Source of the DNA: Saccharopolyspora hirsuta
Lineage (GTDB): Bacteria; Actinomycetota; Actinomycetes; Mycobacteriales; Pseudonocardiaceae
Direction of reading: 5' to 3'
Length of the DNA: 64,000 nucleotides
Assembly: GCF_008630535.1 (NCBI RefSeq)
Contig: NZ_VWPH01000005.1
Span: forward strand, 62,001-126,000
In this document: piece by piece, positions 1 to 7,610 of the stretch
Layout: each line of letters starts with the position of its first letter
Position numbering within the stretch: the first letter of the stretch is position 1
Notes under the pieces: generated by a model
The model's input: only the letters and a program-made list of their open reading frames with translations
Databases searched by the model: none
Told to the model about the DNA's origin: nothing
Translations under genes and position numbers: made by a program

Positions 1-513
1 GCCCTCCTCGTCGGTCAGCTGCGCGCACGCCCGCGGGGTGTCTCGCACCATCGCCGCCGCGATGGCCCCCAGGTCCCGCACGCCCGGTGGGGCGGGGGTG
101 GCGTGCAGGCGTTGCAGCAGTCCGGCGAGGACACCCACCGCGGCATCGTCATCGTCCACACTCGACAGCGCGGTCTGGCCGAGGCGTTCCAGCAGCATGC
201 TGCCCGAGTCCGGATCGTGGGCGAGCAACCGCACCGCGCCGCGACCGTCCCAGGCCCGCAGCCCCAGCGGTTCACCGGCGGTGTCGGGGGTGACGGGCTG
301 CAACTTCAGCACTGCCCTGGTGCCGTCGGCGCGCAGCACCGGCAGGACCAGGGCCACCATGCCGTGCTGGGGTGCGCCGTCGGGGCGAAGATCCCACGCC
401 GCCAGCTGCCGCTCGGCCAGCGCGGGCAGGTCGGTGAGCCAGCGGCCGTCACCGAAGATCTCGCGGTGGGTGGCGGCGTAGGACTCCGGGACCACCACAG
501 CCGAATCAGTCAC
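1..513 (-). CDS. APH(6)/hydroxyurea-type antibiotic kinase, 3' end cut by window edge
   Basis: The 171 N-terminal residues are visible; the C-terminal half with the catalytic loop lies outside the window. The pattern WDLRPDGAPQHG, then a VLPV strand, an LKLQPV strand carrying the ATP-site Lys, GEPLGLRAWDG and the SMLLERL segment is typical of the APH_6_hur family (streptomycin 6-phosphotransferases and relatives). These are cytoplasmic ATP-dependent kinases that modify aminoglycosides or hydroxyurea. The start is GTG at 513, preceded by GAAGGAG at good spacing. Many actinomycete members have no proven drug substrate, so the resistance role is family inference. Confidence 0.85.
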   Translation of the reverse strand, partial: MTDSAVVVPESYAATHREIFGDGRWLTDLPALAERQLAAWDLRPDGAPQHGMVALVLPVLRADGTRAVLKLQPVTPDTAGEPLGLRAWDGRGAVRLLAHDPDSGSMLLERLGQTALSSVDDDDAAVGVLAGLLQRLHATPAPPGVRDLGAIAAAMVRDTPRACAQLTDEEG

Positions 514-609
514 TGAAACTTTCTCCTTCGTCACCGGAAGAATCTCGTGCGGATGGCGAAGGAGCGTCGGGGGCGATCGGGGGCGTCAAAGCATGAGGCC
601 ACTGTAGCC

Positions 610-1383
610 TCAGCGGCCCTGCCAGCGGTGCGGGGTCTTGTCCAGGAACGCCCGCACCCCGTGCTGGAAGTCCTGGCTGCCGAACACCGTGCGCACCAGG
701 TCATCACCGTCGGGCAGGTTCGCCAGCCGCAGCCGCCGGACCGCTTCCTTGGCCGCCCACATCGTCAGCGGCGCGTGCTCGGCCAGCCGCCCGGCGATCC
801 CGGCCACGGTGGCATCCAGCTCGTCCACTTCGCACACCTCGGCGAGGAACCCGGCGGCGTGCGCCTCGGCGGCGTCGAACAGGCGGGCGCGCAGCAGCAT
901 GTCCTTGGCGCGGGCGGGCCCGAGGTGGAACACCAGCATCGAGTAGGTGTTCATCGCCAGGCAGTTGCCCAGGGTGCGGGCCACCGGCACCCCGAAGCGC
1001 CCGGTGGTGGTCGACACCCGCAGGTCGCACGCGGCGGCCAGCGCGATGCCCGCGCCCACGCAGTAACCCGAGATCGCCGCGATCGTGGGCACCCGCACCG
1101 CCTCGAGGCGCTCCAGGACGGCCTCCATGCGCTGCTCGTAGGCCACCCCGTCCTCACCGCTGGTGAACTCGGTGAACTGGGAGATGTCGGTCCCGGCCAC
1201 GAACGCCTCCTGCCCGGCGCCGCGCAGCACCAGCACCCGGATGCCGGGGTCGTCCTCGGCGGTGCGGCAGGCGGCCACCAGCCCGTCGTACATCGCCCAG
1301 GTCATGGCGTTGCGCTGGGCGGGCCGGTTGAACACCACCTGCAGCACGGCACCGTCGCGGGTGGTGATCAGCTCATCGGACAT
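610..1383 (-). CDS. Enoyl-CoA hydratase/isomerase family protein
   Basis: A crotonase-fold protein of 257 residues, normal for the family. The two oxyanion-hole segments are visible: FVAGTDISQF near residue 61 and GYCVGAGIALAAACDLRV near residue 106. Family members hydrate or isomerise acyl-CoA thioesters in the cytoplasm. Its start overlaps the end of tctA by 11 bp, so it is the last gene of the five-gene operon of CoA-transferase, tctC, tctB, tctA and hydratase. The context suggests that it acts on the CoA ester formed by the CoA-transferase from the imported acid. The exact substrate cannot be read from the sequence. Confidence 0.92.
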   Translation of the reverse strand: MSDELITTRDGAVLQVVFNRPAQRNAMTWAMYDGLVAACRTAEDDPGIRVLVLRGAGQEAFVAGTDISQFTEFTSGEDGVAYEQRMEAVLERLEAVRVPTIAAISGYCVGAGIALAAACDLRVSTTTGRFGVPVARTLGNCLAMNTYSMLVFHLGPARAKDMLLRARLFDAAEAHAAGFLAEVCEVDELDATVAGIAGRLAEHAPLTMWAAKEAVRRLRLANLPDGDDLVRTVFGSQDFQHGVRAFLDKTPHRWQGR

Positions 1384-2884
1384 GGGTCTCCTCCGGGGAT
1401 GCGGTGCGCGAGCGCAGGCGTCGCGCCAGGGCGGGGCCGATGAGCAGCAGCAGCGCGGCTGCGAGGATGCTCACCGTGATCGGTTGGGTGGCCAGCAGCC
1501 ACAGGTTGCCGTCCAGCAGCGCCGAGGACTGCACCAGCGCCTTCTCGAACAGCGCGCCGATGACCACGCCGACCACCAGCGGCGCCATCGGCAGGTCGAA
1601 GCGCTTCATGCCGTAGCCGAGGACGCCGAAGACCAGCACCAGCCAGACGCTGAAGAGGTTGTTGTCGATGGCGTAGGCGCCCACGAAGCTGGTGAACAGG
1701 ATCAGCGGGTAGAGGTAGCCGTAGGGGATGCGCAGCAGCTGCGCGAACACCGGCGCCAGGGGCAGGTTGAGCACCAGCAGGATCACGTTGCCGATGAAGA
1801 ACGACACCAGCAGGCCCCACACCAGGTCGGGTTGTTCGTCGAACAGCAGCGGCCCGGGTTGGATGCCGTAGACGGTCAGCGCGCCCAGCAGCACCGCGGT
1901 GGTGGCCCCGCCGGGGATGCCCAGCGTCAGCGTCGGGATGAAGTTGGCGTTGGCCGCGGCGTTGTTGGCGCTCTCCGGCGCGGCCACGCCCTGGATGGCG
2001 CCGTGCCCGAACTGCGCGGAGTTGCGCGAGACCCGCCGTTCGAGGCCGTAGGCCATGAACGAGGCCAGGGTGGATCCGGCGCCGGGCAGGATGCCCAGCC
2101 CGAACCCGATGGCGCTGCCGCGGGTGATGGCCCCGGCCGAGTCGCGGATGTCGCGGCCGCGGATCACCAGGTCGCGGAAGCGGGCGCGGATCGGGCGGGC
2201 CGCGCCGAGGCGGATCTGGTGCAGCACCTCGCCGACGGCGAACAGGCCGATGACCACCTCGACGTAGGGGATGCCGGAGAGCAGCTCGACGCTGCCGAAG
2301 GTGTAGCGGGCCTGCCCGGTGCCGGCGTCGATGCCCACGCAGGCCAGCAGCACCCCGGCGCAGGCCATCGCCGCGGCCCGCAGCTTCGACCCGGTGGTCA
2401 GCACCACCATCGTCACCAGCGCCAGCACCATCACCGCCAGGTTCTCCGGCGGCCCGAACTGCAGCGCCACCGACGCCAGCGGCGGCGCCACGGCGGCCAG
2501 CAGCACCAGGGAGGCGATCGCGGCGGCGAACGAGCCGATGGCCGCGATCGCCAACGCCGCGCCCGCCCGGCCCTGCCGCGCCATCTGGTAGCCGTCCAAG
2601 GTGGTCACCACGCTGGCGGCCTCACCCGGGGTGGACAGCAGCACCGAGGTGATCGTGCCGCCGTACTGCGAGCCGTAGTAGATCCCGGCGAGCATGATCA
2701 GCGCGGTCACCGGTTCCACGGTCAGCGTCAGCGGGATCAGGATCGCCACCCCGGTGCTGGACCCGAGCCCGGGCAGCAGCCCGATCACGGTGCCCAGCAG
2801 CACCCCGACGAAGCACCACAGCAGGTTCACCGGGGTCAACGCCGTCGAGACGCCCAGCAGCAGGTTGTCGAGCACCGCGATCAC
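1373..2884 (-). CDS. tctA: Tripartite tricarboxylate transporter large permease TctA
   Basis: A membrane protein of 503 residues, typical TctA length, with about a dozen hydrophobic segments. The family hallmark GTVIGLLPGLGSSTG lies near residues 31-45, and a second Gly/Pro-rich block, GSAIGFGLGILPGAGSTLAS, near the middle. TctA forms the sodium- or proton-coupled translocation channel, together with TctB and the periplasmic-type binder TctC, which here is a lipoprotein. The gene begins 10 bp after tctB ends and overlaps the downstream hydratase gene. The transported anion is unknown; TTT systems carry citrate, tartrate, aromatic acids and other carboxylates. Confidence 0.95.
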   Translation of the reverse strand: MIAVLDNLLLGVSTALTPVNLLWCFVGVLLGTVIGLLPGLGSSTGVAILIPLTLTVEPVTALIMLAGIYYGSQYGGTITSVLLSTPGEAASVVTTLDGYQMARQGRAGAALAIAAIGSFAAAIASLVLLAAVAPPLASVALQFGPPENLAVMVLALVTMVVLTTGSKLRAAAMACAGVLLACVGIDAGTGQARYTFGSVELLSGIPYVEVVIGLFAVGEVLHQIRLGAARPIRARFRDLVIRGRDIRDSAGAITRGSAIGFGLGILPGAGSTLASFMAYGLERRVSRNSAQFGHGAIQGVAAPESANNAAANANFIPTLTLGIPGGATTAVLLGALTVYGIQPGPLLFDEQPDLVWGLLVSFFIGNVILLVLNLPLAPVFAQLLRIPYGYLYPLILFTSFVGAYAIDNNLFSVWLVLVFGVLGYGMKRFDLPMAPLVVGVVIGALFEKALVQSSALLDGNLWLLATQPITVSILAAALLLLIGPALARRLRSRTASPEETHVR

Positions 2885-2894
2885 CTCCGAAGGG

Positions 2895-3377
2895 CTAGAA
2901 CCCGAACACGCCGGTGGGCAGCGGCACCTGCAGCACCACCGCGAACACCCCGTACATCGCCGCCGCCGAGCAGGCGCTCAACGCCACCGCGGGCAGCGGC
3001 CGGTGCCCCTCCAGCCAGGTGGAGATCACCAGCACCAGCAGCCCGAAGGCCACCGCCATGCCCAGAAGCGGCACCAGCGCGACGGCCACCGGCAGCAGCA
3101 CGAACACCCGCCGCAGGATCCACACCCGCTGCCGCGGGGTGCGGCCGAAGTCGTCGACACCGGGCTGCGGCGGCGCCGGGTGGGGCGCGCGCAGCTGCTC
3201 GGCCAGCAGCAGCGCCGAGAACACCGCCAGCAACCCACCGGCCACCAGCGGCAGGAACCCTGGGCCGATGCGCGATTCCGGTAGCAGCACGCCGTACCCG
3301 AACGACGACACCGCGAAACCCGCGCCCAGCAGCGCCAAACCGCTGAAGAGCACCACCTGCCCGCGTTGCCCGCTCAT
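2895..3377 (-). CDS. tctB: Tripartite tricarboxylate transporter small subunit TctB
   Basis: A membrane protein of 160 residues with four predicted hydrophobic segments, including VVLFSGLALLGAGFAVSS at the N terminus and a long hydrophobic stretch around residues 92-118. Size and position between tctC and tctA are diagnostic of TctB, which is poorly conserved in sequence. The ATG start overlaps the tctC stop codon as ATGA, which implies translational coupling. A longer open frame continues upstream, but it only shadows tctC. Confidence 0.9.
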   Translation of the reverse strand: MSGQRGQVVLFSGLALLGAGFAVSSFGYGVLLPESRIGPGFLPLVAGGLLAVFSALLLAEQLRAPHPAPPQPGVDDFGRTPRQRVWILRRVFVLLPVAVALVPLLGMAVAFGLLVLVISTWLEGHRPLPAVALSACSAAAMYGVFAVVLQVPLPTGVFGF

Positions 3378-4351
3378 CGCCGCACCACCTGCGCCAGGGC
3401 CTTCTCGCTGTCGGCCAGGTAGGCGGCGAAGTCCTCGCCGAAAGCCACCCGCGGCTGCAGGAACTCCGACGCCACGTAGTCGCGGTAGGCGGGGGACCCG
3501 GCGAAGGCGCGGGCCGCCTCCAACCAGAACTCGGTGGCCTGCGGGGACAACCCGCCCGGGGCGATCACACCCCGGAACTGGGCGAAGGACACCGGGATGC
3601 CTTGCTCCACCGACGTCGGCACCCCCGCCAGCTGCGGGTAGTCGTAGCGCTGGTCGGCGAACACGCACAGGGCCTTGAGCTCGCCCGCGCGCAGCTGGCC
3701 CATCACCTCGCTGGGGTTGAGCGAGGCCAGCTCGACCTGCCCGCCCAGCACTGCGGCCATCGTCTCGCCACCGCCCTCGTAGGGCACGGTGTCGAAATCC
3801 GCCCCGGAGAGGCGCTCCAGCTGGGAGAACACCACCGCATCGGGTCCCACCGCGCCGGAGATCCCGGCCAGCACCCGCCGCTGGCGGGACTGGGCGACCG
3901 CGTCGGCGCAGCTGGTGATCGGCGAGGACGGCAGCGCCACCAGCAGCGTGTAGTCCTCGCCGAGCTTCATGATCGGGGTGAAGCTGCGGTGGGAGAAGGC
4001 CACGTCCACGCTCAGCGGCAGCGACAGCAGCGAGGTCTCGGTGGCCAGCAGGTAGTTCGGCGACCCGGCCTTGGACAGCAGGTAGGAGTAGCCCACCGCG
4101 CCCTGCCCGCCCTCCCGGTTGTCGACGTCGACGCGCAGCTCGGGCCGCACCGAGACCAGCCCGTCGGCCATGGCCCGCCCGGAGATGTCGCTGCCGCCGC
4201 CGGCGGCGAAGGGCACCACCATCGTCACCGCCCCCACCGGGCGCGGCGCACCGGCGGACTCCTGCCCGGCGCTGCCGAGCGCGCACCCGCCCAGCAGCGC
4301 CACCGTGCTCAACGCGGCCAGCACCTGGCGGCCGCAGGACAACGCGCGCAT
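3374..4351 (-). CDS. tctC: Tripartite tricarboxylate transporter substrate-binding lipoprotein TctC
   Basis: About 325 residues. An N-terminal signal peptide with lipobox LLGGC near residue 22 predicts a membrane-anchored lipoprotein on the outer face of the cytoplasmic membrane. The mature part begins with MVVPFAAGGGSDISGRAMA, the classical Bug/TctC opening that contacts the carboxylate ligand, and later has FDTVPYEGGGETMAAVLGGQV and LKALCVFADQRYDYPQLAGVP, both family signatures. I chose the ATG at 4351 over an in-frame upstream ATG because it is preceded by AAGGAGGAG. The gene lies 44 bp downstream of the CoA-transferase gene. Confidence 0.93.
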   Translation of the reverse strand: MRALSCGRQVLAALSTVALLGGCALGSAGQESAGAPRPVGAVTMVVPFAAGGGSDISGRAMADGLVSVRPELRVDVDNREGGQGAVGYSYLLSKAGSPNYLLATETSLLSLPLSVDVAFSHRSFTPIMKLGEDYTLLVALPSSPITSCADAVAQSRQRRVLAGISGAVGPDAVVFSQLERLSGADFDTVPYEGGGETMAAVLGGQVELASLNPSEVMGQLRAGELKALCVFADQRYDYPQLAGVPTSVEQGIPVSFAQFRGVIAPGGLSPQATEFWLEAARAFAGSPAYRDYVASEFLQPRVAFGEDFAAYLADSEKALAQVVRR

Positions 4352-4395
4352 CGCTCCTCCTTGAGCTCGCGTCGCGGAAAAAGAAGGGGGTGGGG

Positions 4396-5613
4396 TCATT
4401 CGCCGGTGGCGATGATCCCGCTCTCGCGCAGCCGCCCCAGCTCCTCGGCGGCCAGGCCCGCTTCGGCGAGCACCTCCAGGGTGTGGGCGCCCAGAGCCGG
4501 TCCGGCGTTCTCGCGCCGCGGCGGGGTGTCCGACAGCCGCACCGGCGAGCCGATCTGGCGCACCGCCCCGAGCTCGGGGTGCGGGGCGTCCCAGAAGAAG
4601 TCCCGCTGCGCCAGGTGGTCGTCGGTGAACACCTCATCGGTGGTGGCGATCGGCGCGCACGGCACCCCAGCTGTGGTGAGCGCGTCGACGATCTCGGCGG
4701 TGGTGCGCTGCGCGGTGGTCTCCTCGATGGCCGGGATGAGGCTGTCTCGGTGCTGGTAGCGGTCGTAGGAGTTGCGGTAGCGGTCGTCGTCGAGCAGGCC
4801 GGTCAGCCCCAGCGCGCGGCAGAACGCGGGCCAGGTCTTGGTGGTGGTGGCCCCGACGGTCACCCACCCGTCCTTGCTGCGCAGCGCTTGGTAGGGGGCG
4901 CTGTTCTGGTGGGCCGAACCGTGCGCGCGGCCCACCTCGCCGGTGGCGAAGTAGGTGCCCGCCTCCCACACCGCGAACGACACCCCGGCTTCCAGCAGGG
5001 ACACGTCGACGTGCTGGCCTTGGCCGGTGTGCTCGCGGGTGCGCAGCGCGGCCATCGCGCCCATCGCGGCGTACAGGCCGCACACCAGGTCGCACATCGG
5101 CACCCCGACCTTGGTGGGCGGTCCGCCGGGGTGGCCGGTGATGCTCATCAGCCCGGCGCGGGCCTGCGCCATGATGTCCAGGCCGGGCTGGTCGGCCAGC
5201 GGCCCGTCCTGGCCCCACCCGGAGGCCGAGACGTAGACCAGGCGGGGGTTGCGGGCGTGCACGGCTTCGTAGCCGAAGCCCAGGGCGGCCAGCGCGCCGG
5301 GCCGCAGGTTCTCCACCAGCACGTCGGTGTCGTCGAGCAGCCGCTGCAGCAGCGTGCGGCCCTCGTCGGTCTTGAGGTCCAGCGCCACCGATCGCTTGTT
5401 GCGGTTGAGCCGCAGGAACGGGGAGCTGTGCTCGGCCAGGAACGGCCCGGTCTGGCGCACCGGGTCACCCCCGGCGGGGTTTTCCACCTTGATGACGTCG
5501 GCGCCGAGGTCGGCCAGTTGCATCGTCGCGAACGGCGCGGCCATGAACGCGCCGATCTCCAGCACTCGCACCCCGTGCAGCGGGAGCGGACCGGAAGCGG
5601 GGGAGGCAGTCAT
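4396..5613 (-). CDS. Class III (CaiB/BaiF) CoA-transferase
   Basis: About 405 residues, typical of class III CoA-transferases, which move CoA between carboxylic acids through an aspartyl-CoA mixed anhydride. The N terminus LPLHGVRVLEIGAFMAAPFA and the LADLGADVIKVENPAGGDPVR segment are the CoA-binding hallmarks. The catalytic Asp lies in the segment GLDIMAQARAGLM. First gene of the operon with tctCBA and the enoyl-CoA hydratase, so it probably activates the imported acid. Start chosen at the ATG at 5613, with GGAG about 10 bp upstream; an ATG at 5625 is the alternative. Divergent from the GntR regulator. Confidence 0.92.
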   Translation of the reverse strand: MTASPASGPLPLHGVRVLEIGAFMAAPFATMQLADLGADVIKVENPAGGDPVRQTGPFLAEHSSPFLRLNRNKRSVALDLKTDEGRTLLQRLLDDTDVLVENLRPGALAALGFGYEAVHARNPRLVYVSASGWGQDGPLADQPGLDIMAQARAGLMSITGHPGGPPTKVGVPMCDLVCGLYAAMGAMAALRTREHTGQGQHVDVSLLEAGVSFAVWEAGTYFATGEVGRAHGSAHQNSAPYQALRSKDGWVTVGATTTKTWPAFCRALGLTGLLDDDRYRNSYDRYQHRDSLIPAIEETTAQRTTAEIVDALTTAGVPCAPIATTDEVFTDDHLAQRDFFWDAPHPELGAVRQIGSPVRLSDTPPRRENAGPALGAHTLEVLAEAGLAAEELGRLRESGIIATGE

Positions 5614-5670
5614 GCGCGGCTCCATGAGGTCCGGGAGGAAACCGGGTACCGTGATCGGCATCACTGAATT

Positions 5671-5680
5671 TTGTCTACAG
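5671..5680. promoter_or_regulatory. Candidate GntR operator in the divergent promoter region
   Basis: TTGTCTACAG lies in the 173-bp gap between the CoA-transferase operon and the gntR gene. It has a TGT-nn-ACA dyad, and short dyads of this kind are bound by many FCD-type GntR proteins. Only one copy is clear, so this is a weak call from position and symmetry. Both promoters must lie in this gap. Confidence 0.25.
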
Positions 5681-5786
5681 CAGTCAGATCGGAGCTGACA
5701 AGCTTGCTCACCGAGGTTGCTCCGGGTGGACCAGCCGCCCGCGAAGACCACCCGCTGCCCGGCGCCGGAAGGAGACACTGCCGGTC

Positions 5787-6545
5787 GTGACCGGATCCGT
5801 TGACAACACCCCGGCGGTGCGCGCCCCCAGCATCGTCGGCCCGCCCAGCCTGGTGGAACTGGCCGCCACGACCCTGCGCCGCATGATCATCGGCGGTGAT
5901 CTGCTGTGCGGGCAGCGCATCGTGGAGAACCGGCTGACCCGCGAACTGGGCATCAGCCGCCCGCCGCTGCGCGAAGCGCTGCGGGTGCTCGAACGCGAGG
6001 GCCTGGTGCGGCAGGTGCCCCGCAAGGGCGTGATCGTGACCCCGCTGACGCTGCACGACATCTACGAGATCTGCACGCTGCGCGCGGAGTTCGAGCACCT
6101 GGCGGTGCGGCTGGGCGTGCCGGTGCGCGAGGCGGCGCGGATGCGGCGCTGCCAGCAGGCGCTGCAGCGGATGAGCGAGGCCGCCGAGATCGGCGACCAG
6201 GCGCAGTTCCTGGAGTGCTCCTTCGCCTTCCACGTCGCGGTGGTCGGCCTGTCCGGCCACCAGCGGCTGGAGGAGGCCTACCGGTCGCTGCAGCTGCAGC
6301 TGATGCTGTCCATGGCGCTCAACCGCAAGGCCCGCCAGGACCGGGAGAGCCTGGGCCAGGACGTGGCCCGCCACCAGCGGCTGCTGGAGATCATCGACGC
6401 CGGGGACCCCGAGGCGGTGCTGGCCGAGCTCGCCGCCCACGGCGACCGCACCTTCCTCGACGGCATCGAGACCAAAGTGGACGGACACACCGACGAGGCG
6501 CTGCAGTGGCTGCGGCGGCAACGACAAGCACAGGAGGACACGTGA
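5787..6545 (+). CDS. GntR family regulator, FadR/FCD subfamily
   Basis: 252 residues. An N-terminal winged helix-turn-helix spans about residues 20-90; the recognition segment is LTRELGISRPPLREALRVLEREGLV. The rest is a helical FCD effector domain, with acidic and His residues (FEHL near 105, FHVAVVGLSGHQR near 150, HQRLLEII near 195) of the kind that bind a metal and a carboxylate. Such regulators usually repress an adjacent acid-catabolism operon and release DNA when they bind the acid. The GTG start has GGAAGGAGA upstream. The stop overlaps the next gene as GTGA. Confidence 0.92.
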   Translation: MTGSVDNTPAVRAPSIVGPPSLVELAATTLRRMIIGGDLLCGQRIVENRLTRELGISRPPLREALRVLEREGLVRQVPRKGVIVTPLTLHDIYEICTLRAEFEHLAVRLGVPVREAARMRRCQQALQRMSEAAEIGDQAQFLECSFAFHVAVVGLSGHQRLEEAYRSLQLQLMLSMALNRKARQDRESLGQDVARHQRLLEIIDAGDPEAVLAELAAHGDRTFLDGIETKVDGHTDEALQWLRRQRQAQEDT

Positions 6546-7072
6546 ACCCAGGCCCCACCACCCTCGCCGTCGACGGCATCAGCCCGCAGCTCGACCCGGA
6601 GGCGTTCGTGGCCCCGGGCGCGGCGCTGATCGGGCGCGTGCGGCTGGCCGCGGCATCCAGCGTCTGGTACAACGCGGTGCTGCGCGGCGACATGGAGAAC
6701 ATCAGCGTCGGGGAGTCCAGCAACATCCAGGACGGCTGCGTGGTGCACGCCGACCCCGGTTTCCCCGCCCAGATCGCCGCCGGGGTCACCGTCGGCCACA
6801 AGGCGGTCCTGCACGGCTGCACCGTGGAGGAGGGCTGCCTGATCGGGATGGGCGCGGTGGTGCTCAACGGCGCCCGCATCGGCGCCGGATCGCTGGTGGC
6901 CGCCGGGGCGGTGGTGCTGGAGGGAACCGAGGTGCCGCCCGGATCGATGGTCGCGGGCACCCCCGCCAAGGTCCGCCGCGAGCTGACCGCCCAGGAGCGG
7001 GACGCGCTCAAGCTCTCCGCCGAGCACTACACCCAGCTGGCCCGCAAGCACCGCACCGCCCTGGGCCAGTAG
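6542..7072 (+). CDS. Gamma-carbonic-anhydrase-like hexapeptide-repeat protein (PaaY/YrdA type)
   Basis: 176 residues of left-handed beta-helix hexapeptide repeats. The three metal-ligand histidines of gamma-class carbonic anhydrases are present (about H69, H86 and H91, in VVHADPG and VTVGHKAVLHGC). The C-terminal helix extension is also present. Members are carbonic anhydrases, or thioesterases such as PaaY that rescue dead-end CoA esters. Translational coupling to gntR, and a CoA-transferase/hydratase operon across the divergent promoter, favour the thioesterase role; that is inference. Confidence 0.88.
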   Translation: MNPGPTTLAVDGISPQLDPEAFVAPGAALIGRVRLAAASSVWYNAVLRGDMENISVGESSNIQDGCVVHADPGFPAQIAAGVTVGHKAVLHGCTVEEGCLIGMGAVVLNGARIGAGSLVAAGAVVLEGTEVPPGSMVAGTPAKVRRELTAQERDALKLSAEHYTQLARKHRTALGQ

Positions 7073-7092
7073 CCCAACCCGCCCCGAAAAGA

Positions 7093-7122
7093 CGTAACAG
7101 TGCTTGTACAAGCGCTGTTACG
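7093..7122. promoter_or_regulatory. 30-bp near-perfect palindromic operator upstream of marR
   Basis: The outer arms CGTAACAG/CTGTTACG and the central GCTTGTACAAGC form a 30-bp dyad with one mismatched position per half. It ends 8 bp before the GTG of the MarR gene, so it must overlap the promoter. Autoregulation by the MarR protein is the obvious reading. Confidence 0.75.
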
Positions 7123-7130
7123 TTGGGGCG

Positions 7131-7610
7131 GTGCCGCACGATCCCACCGCACAAGCCAGCGTCTGGCGGCCGCTGCGGCGACTGCTGAACGACCTCGACG
7201 ACGAGATCGACCAGTTCTACGCCCAGCGCGGCATCACCGGCGTGCGACTGCGGTTCGTCGGGCCCCTGATCCGGCTCGGCCACCGCGGGGCCATGAGCAT
7301 CCGCGAACTCGCCGACGCCCTGGAGGTCACCCACTCGGCGATGAGCCAGACCGTGGCCTCGCTGCGCCGCGAAGGACTGGTGCGCTCGGTGACCGGGACG
7401 GACGCGCGCACCCGCCAGATCACCCTCACCGACCGGGCCCGGCAGCTCCTGCCGCTGCTGGAAGCCGAGTGGCGGGCCACCGAACAGGCCCTGCGCGACC
7501 TCGACGCCGAAATCCCCTACGCGCTCAGCCGAGCGGTGGCCGACCTGCAGCAGGCCCTGGCCCGGCGCCGGTTCCGCGACCGCCTCACCGCCCACCTCCC
7601 GCCCTCGTGA
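7131..7610 (+). CDS. MarR family transcriptional regulator
   Basis: 159 residues with the MarR winged-helix layout. A helical dimerisation N terminus is followed by the wHTH at about residues 50-110 (MSIRELADALEVTHSAMSQTVASLRREGLV), with a wing containing the typical TDARTRQITLT. I chose the GTG at 7131. An upstream TTG in frame lies inside the palindromic operator, and no ribosome-binding site precedes either, so the mRNA is probably leaderless. The stop overlaps the exporter gene (GTGA), implying one transcript and control of the exporter by this repressor. Confidence 0.9.
   Translation: MPHDPTAQASVWRPLRRLLNDLDDEIDQFYAQRGITGVRLRFVGPLIRLGHRGAMSIRELADALEVTHSAMSQTVASLRREGLVRSVTGTDARTRQITLTDRARQLLPLLEAEWRATEQALRDLDAEIPYALSRAVADLQQALARRRFRDRLTAHLPPS

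Noticed and set aside
1163..3346. Very long plus-strand open frame (727 codons) opposite tctA and its neighbours
   Set aside because: It is Gln/His/Arg-rich low-complexity sequence with no domain, antisense to the well-supported tct genes; long shadow frames are expected at this GC content.
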